This document shows positions 35,222 to 44,057 of a stretch of 64,000 nucleotides of DNA, one piece after another (within the stretch, counting starts at the first letter, position 1; every line of letters starts with the position of its first letter). The stretch spans positions 24,759 through 88,758 of the forward strand of contig CAZGNZ010000017.1 in NCBI GenBank assembly GCA_964527215.1, read 5' to 3'. The notes beneath the pieces are model-generated. The model made no database searches, had not been told where the DNA came from, and saw only the letters and a list, made by a program, of their open reading frames with translations. This DNA comes from CAZGNZ01 sp964527215. Its GTDB lineage: Bacteria > Fidelibacterota > Marinisomatia > SCGC-AAA003-L08 > JACNLC01. A program made the position numbers and the translations under genes.

Positions 35222-36748
35222 ATGGAAATTAAAACCGATCAGATAACGTCCTCGCTCTTAAAGCAGTTAGACGAATTTAAAGTTGATTTTGATATCGCCG
35301 AAGTTGGCGAGGTCATCATGGTGGGTGACGGTGTTGCCCGGGTCAGCGGACTGGAAAACGTCATGTCCTCTGAACTGGTGGAACTGCCCAACAAGGTGTT
35401 TGGCATGGCTCTGAACCTGGAAGAGGACAATGTCGGGATTGTGCTTTTTGGTGAAAGCACTCTGGTGAAAGAGGGTGATCTTGTTCGCCGCACAGGCCGA
35501 ATTGTAGAGGTTCCGGTGGGTAAGGACATGCTTGGCCGGGTTGTCAATCCTTTGGGGCAGGCGATTGACGGCAAAGGAGAAATTCCTCTTAATGAAACAC
35601 TGCCCATTGAGCGCAAAGCATTGGGGGTTATGGCCAGGCAGCCGGTGAAGGAACCCCTTCAGACGGGGCTGAAAGCCATAGACAGCATGATCCCCATCGG
35701 CCGCGGTCAGCGTGAATTGATCATTGGTGACCGCCAGACTGGAAAAACAGCCATCGCCATTGACACCATTATTAATCAGAAGTACACTCACTCGACAGAT
35801 ACCCCCGTGTACTGCATATACGTGGCTATCGGACAGAAGGCCAGCACGGTTGCCCGTGTTGTTGCCGAGCTGGAAAATGAAGGAGCAATGGCATATACGA
35901 CAGTGGTTTCAGCCAGCGCTTCGGAAGCAGCCCCCCTTCAGTATATTTCGCCCTATGCAGGATGCGCCATGGGTGAATACTTCCGCGATAACGGCATGCA
36001 TGCCCTGATTATTTACGACGATCTGACCAAACAGGCAGCGGCCTATCGTCAGATGTCACTGCTGCTGCGGAGACCTCCGGGACGAGAAGCCTATCCCGGG
36101 GATGTTTTCTACCTGCACTCCCGCCTGCTGGAAAGGGCCAGTAAGCTGAGTGACAATCTGAAAGGCGGTTCCCTGACCGCCCTGCCCATTATTGAAACTC
36201 AGGAAGGGGACGTATCCGCTTATATCCCAACCAATGTGATTTCCATTACGGACGGCCAGATTTATCTGGAAACCAATTTGTTCAACGCCGGTCAGCGGCC
36301 GGCAGTGGATGTGGGTATCTCGGTCTCGCGTGTCGGCGGAAATGCTCAGATCAAGGCTATGAAAAAAGTTGCCGGGATGCTGCGTCTGGATTTGGCTCAG
36401 TACCGGGAATTGGCGGCATTTGCGAAATTTGGGCAGGATCTTGACAAATCCACCCGTCAGCAGCTAACCCGCGGTGAACGTATGGTGGAAGTGCTCAAGC
36501 AGAATCAGTTTGTGCCTATGCCAATTGAAAAGCAGGTTGCTATAATCACTGCAGCCAATGACGGGTATCTGGATGACATCGCGGTTGACCGTGTTCGGGA
36601 TTTTGAGGATGGCTTCCTCAGTCACATGGAGCAGAATTACCGCAGTCTGCTGGATCAGATTTTCGAAAAAGGCAGCCTGGATGAAAAAATGAGCAGCACA
36701 TTGAAACAGGCTATCGAAGAATTTAAAAACGGATTCACCGCAGCTTGA
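35222..36748 (+). CDS. atpA: ATP synthase F1 subunit alpha
   Basis: The 508-aa non-catalytic nucleotide-binding subunit has Walker A 'GDRQTGKT' (170-177) and the alpha signature 'PPGREAYPGDVFYLHSRLLER' (core 'PGREAYPGDVFYLHS', near 284). The 'VSVGRVGG' motif occurs as 'ISVSRVGG' near 369 with the arginine finger. Length is typical. It lies 42 bp after atpH with GAGG before the start and ends 1 bp before atpG. Confidence 0.97.
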   Translation: MEIKTDQITSSLLKQLDEFKVDFDIAEVGEVIMVGDGVARVSGLENVMSSELVELPNKVFGMALNLEEDNVGIVLFGESTLVKEGDLVRRTGRIVEVPVGKDMLGRVVNPLGQAIDGKGEIPLNETLPIERKALGVMARQPVKEPLQTGLKAIDSMIPIGRGQRELIIGDRQTGKTAIAIDTIINQKYTHSTDTPVYCIYVAIGQKASTVARVVAELENEGAMAYTTVVSASASEAAPLQYISPYAGCAMGEYFRDNGMHALIIYDDLTKQAAAYRQMSLLLRRPPGREAYPGDVFYLHSRLLERASKLSDNLKGGSLTALPIIETQEGDVSAYIPTNVISITDGQIYLETNLFNAGQRPAVDVGISVSRVGGNAQIKAMKKVAGMLRLDLAQYRELAAFAKFGQDLDKSTRQQLTRGERMVEVLKQNQFVPMPIEKQVAIITAANDGYLDDIAVDRVRDFEDGFLSHMEQNYRSLLDQIFEKGSLDEKMSSTLKQAIEEFKNGFTAA

Positions 36749-36749
36749 C

Positions 36750-37604
36750 ATGGCCAATTTAAAAGACATTCGAGAACGGATTAAATCTGTTCAATCCATT
36801 CAGCAGGTGACCAAAGCCATGAAAATGGTGGCCGCTGCAAAAATGCGGCGTAGTCAGGAAAGAATGGAACAGGCACGGCCGTATGCCCGACAGCTGCAGG
36901 AAGCCATACAGAATCTGCTGGTTGATGTGGATCGGGCCAGCCTGAATTTACTGGAAAAACGTCCTGTCAGCCGAATCGCTCTGGTGGTTCTTACATCCGA
37001 CCGCGGACTGGCGGCATCGTTCAACACCAGTATTATCAAGAAGGCTGAAGCCCAGATCGAGGCCACAGGCAGAGACAATACAGACTTATTCTGCATTGGC
37101 CGAAAAGCACGGGATTATTTCAAGCGCCGGGATTATCATATTATTGAAAGCCATGTGGAATTCTGGAATGATCTGGAATTCAGTCACGCCGTCAAGTTTG
37201 GGAACGGCATCATCAGCCATTTCCTGAACGGCAGCGTGGATGAAATCCGGGTGATTTACAATGAATTCAAGAATGTTGCCGTTCAAATTATTCGGGAAGA
37301 AACACTGCTGCCTCTGGAATTTGATCCGGAAAAAACCGCCATGCAGGGACGCATCTATGAACCATCAAAGCAGGAACTGGTTCAATCTCTCATTCCGCGC
37401 CATCTGAATATACAGGTGTGGAAATATCTTCTTGAATCATATGCCAGTGAACAGGCGGCCCGAATGCTGGCCATGGACAATGCCACGGAAAATGCCGGTG
37501 ATATGATCCGGTCCCTCAGGCTGGAGTTCAACAAAGCCAGACAGGCTGCCATAACCACCGAAATGCTGGAGATTGTCAGCGGGGCAGAGGCGTTAACCGG
37601 TTAA
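36750..37604 (+). CDS. atpG: ATP synthase F1 subunit gamma
   Basis: The 284-aa central-stalk subunit has the N-terminal coiled-coil 'IRERIKSVQSIQQVTKAMKMVAAAK' (core 'IQQVTKAMKMVAAAK') and the C-terminal family signature 'ENAGDMIRSLRLEFNKARQA' (core 'MIRSLRLEFNKARQA'), which together make the rotating shaft. It is joined to atpA with a 1-bp gap and followed by an unusually structured 117-bp spacer before atpD. Confidence 0.96.
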   Translation: MANLKDIRERIKSVQSIQQVTKAMKMVAAAKMRRSQERMEQARPYARQLQEAIQNLLVDVDRASLNLLEKRPVSRIALVVLTSDRGLAASFNTSIIKKAEAQIEATGRDNTDLFCIGRKARDYFKRRDYHIIESHVEFWNDLEFSHAVKFGNGIISHFLNGSVDEIRVIYNEFKNVAVQIIREETLLPLEFDPEKTAMQGRIYEPSKQELVQSLIPRHLNIQVWKYLLESYASEQAARMLAMDNATENAGDMIRSLRLEFNKARQAAITTEMLEIVSGAEALTG

Positions 37605-37721
37605 GGGGTAAGCTCTGAAAATCAAAGGTGACACGCGTGTCCGTTCATCTCGGACGGAATAAGAATCAAACCGAATCAGAAATTGCCTTCGGGCAATAAA
37701 AGATAAGGAATCTGAGGAAGA
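37605..37721 (+). other. Hairpin-rich spacer between atpG and atpD
   Basis: This is one of the longest gaps inside the ATP synthase locus, whose other genes mostly abut. It holds the perfect palindrome GACACGCGTGTC (37630-37641), an overlapping stem GTCCG/CGGAC (37639-37655), and a perfect ATTGCC-TTCG-GGCAAT tetraloop hairpin (37682-37697) just upstream of the atpD ribosome site. None has a T-run, so they are not classic terminators. They may stabilise or process the mRNA between the two cistrons. Confidence 0.6.
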
Positions 37722-39113
37722 ATGAGTTTTAAAGGAAAAGTTAGTCAGGTCATGGGTGCTGTTGTGGACGTGGTTTTTGAGGACGGCCATTTACCGGAAA
37801 TCATGAATGCACTGAAAATTGTGCGCGAAGATAATTCGATCCTTATCCTCGAAGTCGCTCAGCATCTGGGCAATGCCACGGTCCGGACGGTTGCCATGGA
37901 TACCACGGACGGACTGACACGCGGTCATGAGGTTCTGGATCTGGGTGAACCAATTTCCGTTCCAGTTGGGAAAAACACACTGGGCCGGCTGTTTGACGTA
38001 CTGGGCAATCCCATTGACGGCAAGGGTGACGTTGCCACGGAAAAAAAATTACCAATCCACCGCTCTGCTCCCAAACATGAAGATTTGACTACTTTTCAGG
38101 AAGTTCTGGTTACCGGAATCAAGGTTGTGGACCTGATGGAACCTTACACCAAGGGCGGGAAAACCGGCCTTTTCGGCGGTGCCGGCGTAGGTAAAACCGT
38201 TCTGATCCAGGAACTGATTCGCAATATTGCCACAGAACACGGCGGGTATTCCGTGTTTGCCGGAGTGGGTGAACGAACCCGTGAAGGGAATGACCTGTAC
38301 CTGGAAATGAGTGAATCCGGTGTGATCGAAAAGACCGTGATGGTTTTTGGACAGATGAACGAGCCGCCGGGTGCCCGTCTGAGAGTTGGGTTGTCCGGTC
38401 TGACCATGGCGGAATATTTCCGGGATGAAGAAGGTCTGGATGTGCTGCTGTTCATTGACAATATCTTCCGTTTCACGCAGGCCGGTTCGGAAGTATCAGC
38501 CCTGCTGGGCCGAATGCCGTCAGCCGTCGGATATCAGCCGACTCTCGGAACTGAGATGGGAGAACTTCAGGAACGAATCACTTCAACAAAAAACGGATCC
38601 GTAACTTCTGTTCAGGCCATTTACGTACCCGCGGACGATCTGACAGACCCGGCACCGGCCACCGCATTCGCCCATCTGGACGCGACGACGGTGCTGGACC
38701 GGAAAATCGCTGAACTGGGCATCTACCCCGCGGTAGATCCCCTGTCATCCACCAGCCGGATTCTGGACCCCCGGGTAATTGGCGACCGTCATTACGGGGT
38801 GGCGCGTAACGTACAGCAGGTTCTGCAGAAGTACCGCGAACTCCAGGACATTATCGCCATTCTGGGTATGGATGAGCTTTCTGACGATGATAAACTGGTG
38901 GTTCATCGTGCCAGACGTATACAGAAATTTCTGTCGCAGCCGTTTTTTGTGGCTGAACAGTTTACAAACATGCCCGGGCGCTATGTCAGCATGGAAGATA
39001 CCATCGCCGGCTTCGAGGCCATCCTGAATGGAGATGCAGACGAACTGCCTGAAAATGCCTTTACATTTGTCGGTCCCATAGATGAAGCATTTGATCGTGC
39101 AAAAAAGGATTAA
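37722..39113 (+). CDS. atpD: ATP synthase F1 subunit beta
   Basis: The 463-aa catalytic subunit has Walker A 'GGAGVGKT' (near 151-158), catalytic Glu in 'GVGERTREGNDLY' (near 183), the Walker B segment 'LLFIDNIFRFTQAG' (near 245) and the beta signature 'PAVDPLSSTSR' (near 335). Strong ribosome site AAGGAATCTGAGGAAG precedes the ATG. It is followed 3 bp later by atpC. Confidence 0.97.
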   Translation: MSFKGKVSQVMGAVVDVVFEDGHLPEIMNALKIVREDNSILILEVAQHLGNATVRTVAMDTTDGLTRGHEVLDLGEPISVPVGKNTLGRLFDVLGNPIDGKGDVATEKKLPIHRSAPKHEDLTTFQEVLVTGIKVVDLMEPYTKGGKTGLFGGAGVGKTVLIQELIRNIATEHGGYSVFAGVGERTREGNDLYLEMSESGVIEKTVMVFGQMNEPPGARLRVGLSGLTMAEYFRDEEGLDVLLFIDNIFRFTQAGSEVSALLGRMPSAVGYQPTLGTEMGELQERITSTKNGSVTSVQAIYVPADDLTDPAPATAFAHLDATTVLDRKIAELGIYPAVDPLSSTSRILDPRVIGDRHYGVARNVQQVLQKYRELQDIIAILGMDELSDDDKLVVHRARRIQKFLSQPFFVAEQFTNMPGRYVSMEDTIAGFEAILNGDADELPENAFTFVGPIDEAFDRAKKD

Positions 39114-39116
39114 ACT

Positions 39117-39524
39117 GTGAGCAAGACATTTCGCCTGGAAATTGTCAGTCCCATTAAACACTATGAGATGGATGACGTGGAATACCTTAGAGCACCGGGG
39201 ACAGACGGGCTTTTTGGGGTTCAGGCTGGTCATGCACCCTCCCTCATCGCCCTGAATATCGGGGAAATTAAAATTACAAGAAGCTCTGAAACAACGTACT
39301 GGTCCACCAGCGGCGGTTTTGTCGAAATTGGATCAGACATGGTAAAGCTGCTTGTGGAAACTGTTGAATCTGCTGGAGATATTGACGTCCGTCGGGCTGA
39401 AGCATCCCTGGAAAGAGCCCGAACCCGGCTCAATAATCAATCCATGGATGAGGCCCGCACAAGAATGTCGCTCTTGAGGGCTCTGAACCGATTGAGCATA
39501 TCGAAAAACAGATTCAGTCATTAA
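39117..39524 (+). CDS. atpC: ATP synthase F1 subunit epsilon
   Basis: The 135-aa subunit has the N-terminal beta-sandwich with 'APGTDGLFGVQAGHAPSL' (core 'GTDGLFGVQAGHAP', near 27-40) and a C-terminal two-helix region ('RRAEASLERARTRL') that regulates ATP hydrolysis. The start is GTG at 39117, 3 bp after atpD. It closes the locus. Confidence 0.94.
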   Translation: MSKTFRLEIVSPIKHYEMDDVEYLRAPGTDGLFGVQAGHAPSLIALNIGEIKITRSSETTYWSTSGGFVEIGSDMVKLLVETVESAGDIDVRRAEASLERARTRLNNQSMDEARTRMSLLRALNRLSISKNRFSH

Positions 39525-39594
39525 TTAAAAATGCATCTGCAAGTTAAATGCGGATGATTCGTAAAACATCTTAGACTCGGATAAGGAGCTAGAA

Positions 39595-40263
39595 ATGAAA
39601 AAGGTTTTGTATTTTGGACTGGCTGCACTGATGGCTGTTAGCTGTACAAAAAAACCAACTGTATCCCCGGAACCGGAACCAGCTGAAACAGAAGAAACTG
39701 AAGTCGTCGTGGTGTCGGAAGAATCCAATACCGGTGTTACCACGGATGCCATGCTGGTTGAAGGAGAGCTGGACAATGAGGCTGTTGAGCAGGTGGCGGC
39801 TGTTATCGAAACAACCGAGCCCGGTTCCCAGGTAGCCATCAATCCAAAATATGATTATGATCAAATCCTTACAGACAGCGTCTGGGTGGATTACATGATT
39901 AAACCGGGTGACTACCTGTCACTCATTGCCTATAACGAATACGGCAACGCCAACGAATGGCGCCGTATTTATCGCTGGAACCGGGAAATGATCGGTGACG
40001 ACCCTGACAAGATATATCCCTATAATGAACTGGACTTGAAAAAACCGCAGGGGAGCGCAGTCGAATTCAGTTACGAACACTATCTGCACACTGTACAGAG
40101 CGGTGAAACCCTCTGGATTATTGCCAACAAGGAGTATGGAGATTCATATGCCTGGGTGGTTTTATTCTGGGACAATGAAAAACTGATTAACGACAATGAC
40201 GGCAATTTGTATCCAGGGATGAAGCTGAAGGTGCGTACTTCACTCTGGCCCGGCAAAGAGTAA
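39595..40263 (+). CDS. LysM-domain lipoprotein
   Basis: The 222-aa protein has a lipoprotein signal ending in 'LMAVSC' (Cys18), an acidic Glu/Pro/Thr/Val-rich linker (about 20-85), then two LysM-like domains: 'IKPGDYLSLIAYNEYGNANEW' (core 'GDYLSLIAYNEYG', near 101) and 'VQSGETLWIIANKEYGDSYAW' (core 'GETLWIIANKEYG', near 166). The LysM domains probably bind peptidoglycan, which would tether the membrane to the wall. AAGGAG precedes the ATG. It sits 70 bp after atpC and ends at a strong terminator, so it may be read with the ATP synthase genes. Confidence 0.88.
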   Translation: MKKVLYFGLAALMAVSCTKKPTVSPEPEPAETEETEVVVVSEESNTGVTTDAMLVEGELDNEAVEQVAAVIETTEPGSQVAINPKYDYDQILTDSVWVDYMIKPGDYLSLIAYNEYGNANEWRRIYRWNREMIGDDPDKIYPYNELDLKKPQGSAVEFSYEHYLHTVQSGETLWIIANKEYGDSYAWVVLFWDNEKLINDNDGNLYPGMKLKVRTSLWPGKE

Positions 40264-40277
40264 GTCGGCTGATTATT

Positions 40278-40305
40278 CAGGGGGTGAGGGTATCACCCCC
40301 TTTTA
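40278..40305 (+). terminator. Rho-independent terminator after the LysM lipoprotein gene
   Basis: Stem GGGGGTGA / TCACCCCC (40280-40287 and 40293-40300) with loop GGGTA and a TTTT tail. It closes the long plus-strand gene run and touches the convergent nuclease stop codon. Confidence 0.88.
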
Positions 40306-40659
40306 ATACTCTCTGTATTCCGCAAAGCCTTCAGATACCATCAAATCATTGATGTTGATCCACTCGCTTTCCCGCATAAGCCAGAGTTCACCCAGATAAC
40401 GTCCGTACTTTCCCCGCTTGTCTTTCTCAGTTTCCAGAATGATTTCATTTCCCAGAATCAGCGATCTCAGATAATCTCTGGAAGCCAGCCCGGCAGACCT
40501 GTCAATTCCGCGAATTTCCGGTGCATCTATTCGGGCCAGACGCACTTTTTCACCTTTTATGTGGGTTTTGAAACCCAAATCAATGTCAACGGTACAGGTA
40601 TCTCCGTCATAAACGGAAATGACCCGGCCGCGATATAAGTATAATCTGGACTGATCCAT
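40303..40659 (-). CDS. Thermonuclease-family (staphylococcal nuclease-like) protein
   Basis: The 118-aa protein is a compact SNase fold without signal peptide. Active-site equivalents of staphylococcal nuclease are present: Asp in 'YDGDTCTVDIDLG', Arg in 'VRLARIDAPEIRG' with following Asp and Glu, and a second Arg in 'GKYGRYLGELWL'. It probably cleaves DNA or RNA in a Ca2+-dependent way, but the cytoplasmic location makes its biological substrate unclear. It starts 4 bp after the upstream lipid kinase gene ends, so the two form an operon. Confidence 0.88.
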   Translation of the reverse strand: MDQSRLYLYRGRVISVYDGDTCTVDIDLGFKTHIKGEKVRLARIDAPEIRGIDRSAGLASRDYLRSLILGNEIILETEKDKRGKYGRYLGELWLMRESEWININDLMVSEGFAEYREY

Positions 40660-40663
40660 ACTG

Positions 40664-41563
40664 TTATTTCCTTACAAATACCTGAAAAGCATGGGGAACC
40701 ACATTTACAGTTAATGGTGTTGAACCGAAAATCTCACCATCGATATTCAGTGATTCTGATTTCTCAGGTATCAGCTCAAATGACTGAACCTGATGATATT
40801 CCACCAGCTCTGAATGAATGTGTTCACCGGTAAATATCTTTGGGAAAACCTGAAGCAGTTTGAAACGGTTGGGTATGTGACGCACCAGAATAACATCAAA
40901 CTTGCCGTCGTCAATCCGGGCTTTGGGAGCCATTTTCATTTTTTTCCCGGTGTGCACGGTATTGTTGGCAATAATGAAGACAAAGTCCCCCGACAGCTCT
41001 TTTCCGTCAAGGATGATCCGGGCCTGTCTGGGCCGATATCGAAAGATATCAATCAGGGTGGCCAGTGTGTACTGACTTTCACCCAGCCACCTCAGTTTGT
41101 GCGCAGTAAACCCGATATCCGTGACCAGTCCCCAACCAAGGATGTTGAATGCATACTGCGGTTTATCATTCCCCGGTACAGAATATTTCATCAGATCCAC
41201 ATCCTGCTGCCGCCCTTCCAGAATGCAGTGAGCGGCCTCCTCCGGTCTGGCAAGGTCCAGATCGTGACAGAGGGAATTTCCGGACCCTCCGGGGAATATA
41301 CCGATAGGCAGCCGTTCCTCTGCAGGTCTCTGCATCAATCCGTTGATCACTTCACTGATGGTACCGTCTCCGCCGATCACGCCCACCGCATCATAGGGAG
41401 ACAAATCCAGTTCTGACGCCATTTCAGCAGCATGCCCCTGGTGCGTGGTTTCCCTGACGGTCATCTCCCTGTCGGCTTTATCCAAAATCGGGTGAACCAG
41501 TCCCAGAACCTCCCGGCCGCGCCTGCCGCCGGAGAAGGGATTGGCAATAATCAGTAAATGCAT
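40664..41563 (-). CDS. Diacylglycerol/lipid kinase family protein (YegS/DagK-like)
   Basis: The 299-aa cytoplasmic kinase has the nucleotide-binding motif 'GGDGTISEVINGL' (near 64-76) and 'GIFPGGSGNSLCHDL' (core 'PGGSGNSL', near 90), followed by the second beta-sandwich domain with 'DDGKFDVILV'. Family members phosphorylate diacylglycerol, sphingosine-like lipids or phosphatidylglycerol at the membrane surface; the exact lipid is unknown. It lies directly upstream of the SNase gene. Confidence 0.9.
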   Translation of the reverse strand: MHLLIIANPFSGGRRGREVLGLVHPILDKADREMTVRETTHQGHAAEMASELDLSPYDAVGVIGGDGTISEVINGLMQRPAEERLPIGIFPGGSGNSLCHDLDLARPEEAAHCILEGRQQDVDLMKYSVPGNDKPQYAFNILGWGLVTDIGFTAHKLRWLGESQYTLATLIDIFRYRPRQARIILDGKELSGDFVFIIANNTVHTGKKMKMAPKARIDDGKFDVILVRHIPNRFKLLQVFPKIFTGEHIHSELVEYHQVQSFELIPEKSESLNIDGEIFGSTPLTVNVVPHAFQVFVRK

Positions 41564-41705
41564 ATTTTATCTGCTCCTGCAACTGAATTGTTAGACAAGT
41601 TTATAACCTGTTTTTTAAAGATTCCAACCCGGTGCCGTCTGTTTTTCGACCGTGAAACACAGGCCGGTCAAACGCAGAACTTCTGCAGACCGAAATCGGT
41701 ATTCA

Positions 41706-42914
41706 CTATGTTTTCCCCTCATCCTGTGAATCACTCCGCTGTGTCAGTTCATCTATCTTCAGGAGGGATTTTTCCAGCATGCGGGACCGTGTGGTGGAAA
41801 GCTGATAGTATTCTTTCTGAACATCCTCAATTCTCCGTCCCATTTTCTCCATGTTATCGGAAAACTTCCGCCACTGCTGCCGGAATGCGTTCATCAGCTG
41901 CAGCACCTGACCGGCTTTCTGCTCTGTGGCAAAATTCCTGGATGCCTGATGGATCAGGGAAAGCACGGCGTACAGTGTCAGCGGAGAACATAACAGGACT
42001 TTCTGTGTGAGGGCATAATCGATAAGTTCATGATCTGCCTGATTGATGTATCCGTATATGGATTCATTGGGGATAAATACCATAACATAATCCACAGTCC
42101 CCTGTGTTGGATCGATATATGAACGTCCGGCAACCGCTTTTATATGGTTCCGGACATCTTTCAGGAACTGGTCCTGCTCATTTCGTCGAATTGTTTCATC
42201 CTCGGCAGCCAGGTACCGCTCATAATGAGTCAGCGGAAATTTCACATCCATATTCAGAACCTTGTCCCTGGGAAGCAGAAAAGTGAAATCCGGTTTCTCC
42301 CCTGTTCCCAATGCAGCCTGACGCCGGTAGTTCACATTTTCTATCAGTCCCAGCAGCCGCAGAATATCCTCGACCATCCGTTCTCCCCACTGCCCCCTCT
42401 GCTGTGAAGATGAAAGGATTTCTCTAAGACTGACGGTTGTATCCCGCAGTTTTTCTGTTTCCAATCTGTTTTCCGCCAATCCGGCATCCAACCTGACGGA
42501 ATGATCTGAAAGATCCTTGAGGATTTTCCCCATCTCACTCAGATTTTGATCAATCAGTTTTTTCTTCACATCCAGTTTCTGATCTGCCTGCAGGGACAGG
42601 TCCTGGAATTTACTGGCAGCCAGCTTTAGAAAATCTTCCGAATTTTTCTGGATTGCTGTTCCGGCAAGAATTCTGAAATTCTGCTCCATTTCCCTGCGAA
42701 CATTCTGAATGTGTTCGTGCTCTGAAATGATCTGTTTTTCCACTTCCTCCCTGCGGGCAGTAGCCGCTGCTTCATTCTGCAGACTCTGAGTCAGCCGATC
42801 ATTCAGGTCCTGGCGTTCCTGCTGACAGAAATCCGAGGCGGTTTTCCGCCGAATCAGCCAACCGGCAGCAAAGCCCAGGATAAACGCACCAATCGATATA
42901 AGTGTATTAATCAT
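41706..42914 (-). CDS. rmuC: DNA recombination protein RmuC
   Basis: The 402-aa protein has an N-terminal membrane anchor (about 4-22), a long coiled coil (about 30-160) and the conserved RmuC nuclease-like domain (about 175-330) with 'RGQWGERMVEDILRLLGL' (core 'GQWGERMVEDIL') and 'PDFTFLLP...LNMDVKFPL', where Asp and Lys resemble a PD-(D/E)xK centre. RmuC limits inversion at short inverted repeats in E. coli. It is a single gene; 142 bp separate it from the lipid kinase gene. Confidence 0.93.
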   Translation of the reverse strand: MINTLISIGAFILGFAAGWLIRRKTASDFCQQERQDLNDRLTQSLQNEAAATARREEVEKQIISEHEHIQNVRREMEQNFRILAGTAIQKNSEDFLKLAASKFQDLSLQADQKLDVKKKLIDQNLSEMGKILKDLSDHSVRLDAGLAENRLETEKLRDTTVSLREILSSSQQRGQWGERMVEDILRLLGLIENVNYRRQAALGTGEKPDFTFLLPRDKVLNMDVKFPLTHYERYLAAEDETIRRNEQDQFLKDVRNHIKAVAGRSYIDPTQGTVDYVMVFIPNESIYGYINQADHELIDYALTQKVLLCSPLTLYAVLSLIHQASRNFATEQKAGQVLQLMNAFRQQWRKFSDNMEKMGRRIEDVQKEYYQLSTTRSRMLEKSLLKIDELTQRSDSQDEGKT

Positions 42915-43037
42915 CCATGCAGGGTCCTGATTTCATTTCGCCGGATTCAGGCCAATCCAAGCAATAGTTGTCTGTTCGGGTCAAAAAAATGTGATCCGCC
43001 GACTGAATCCCAAGGACGAAAGTGGAATAGATTATGA

Positions 43038-44057
43038 TCAGTAACTCATACTGGTTAGTTTGACTTTGCCTCTGAATATCCAGTAGATGCTGACAGTGTA
43101 TGCGAGTACGAGCGGCATTCCAATGACGGCGATGATCAGCATGTTCCGTAAAGTGGCCTGGCTGGATGCGGCGTTATAGATGGTCATACTTGGCGCCGTG
43201 TCAGGTATTCCGTATACCAGATCCGGAAACATACCCAATCCAAACAGAGCCAGCAGGGCCAGGATAGCAGCACAGCTGGACAAAAAGGCGCGAAATTCCC
43301 GGTTATGATGGATTTCCCTGGGAATATTTGCAACAGCCAGCATGTTGGCCAGTGCGACCAGGAAAAACCAGGGATTGTTCTGTAAATGCTCCAGCATATG
43401 TGGAATATATATAAGAGTGGCCATGGTTGTAATGGCATAGCATACAATGAAAAAAATAATCGTATTGTTAATCCAGCCCTTGATCTGATTCTGGAGTTTG
43501 CCTTCCGTCTTCAGGGCTGCATAGATGGATCCATGCATCATAAACAGTGCAACGGTGGTAACACCCGTCAGCAGTGGATAGGGGTGAAGCAGATTGAAAA
43601 AACCGCCGGTGTATTCAAACTGCTGATTCAGAGGCAGCCCCCAGATTATGTTTCCCATGGCGATCCCCATCAACAGACTGGCAAGATAACTGGAGACAGA
43701 GAAGCTGATATCCCATATCTGACGCCACCACTTCATTACCTGCTTGCTTCGGAATTCAATGGCAACGGCTCTGAAAATAAGCGCAAACAGCAGAAAAACA
43801 AATGGAAGGTACAGACCTGAGAAAACAGTGGCATACACCTCGGGGAAGGCTGCAAACAGTGCACCGCCTGCGGTCACCAGCCAGACTTCATTCCCATCCC
43901 AAACCGGTCCGATGGAGTTAATCATGATTCTGCGGTCTTCATCGGACCGCGTCCATAAATGCATCATTCCCACGCCAAAATCGAATCCATCCAGAATGGC
44001 ATAGCCGCCAAAAAGAATACCAATCAGACAGAACCAGATTTCATTTAAATTCATCAT
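43038..44057 (-). CDS. cydB: Cytochrome bd oxidase subunit II
   Basis: The 339-aa inner-membrane protein has about eight to nine transmembrane helices. The start 'IWFCLIGILFGGYAILDGFDFGVG' (core 'YAILDGFDFGVG', near 19-30) is the CydB signature, with Asp residues of the proton path, and 'GPVWDGNEVWLV' follows (near 50). It overlaps cydA by 4 bp (ATGA). With CydA it oxidises quinol and reduces O2 to water with high affinity. Confidence 0.95.
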   Translation of the reverse strand: MMNLNEIWFCLIGILFGGYAILDGFDFGVGMMHLWTRSDEDRRIMINSIGPVWDGNEVWLVTAGGALFAAFPEVYATVFSGLYLPFVFLLFALIFRAVAIEFRSKQVMKWWRQIWDISFSVSSYLASLLMGIAMGNIIWGLPLNQQFEYTGGFFNLLHPYPLLTGVTTVALFMMHGSIYAALKTEGKLQNQIKGWINNTIIFFIVCYAITTMATLIYIPHMLEHLQNNPWFFLVALANMLAVANIPREIHHNREFRAFLSSCAAILALLALFGLGMFPDLVYGIPDTAPSMTIYNAASSQATLRNMLIIAVIGMPLVLAYTVSIYWIFRGKVKLTSMSY

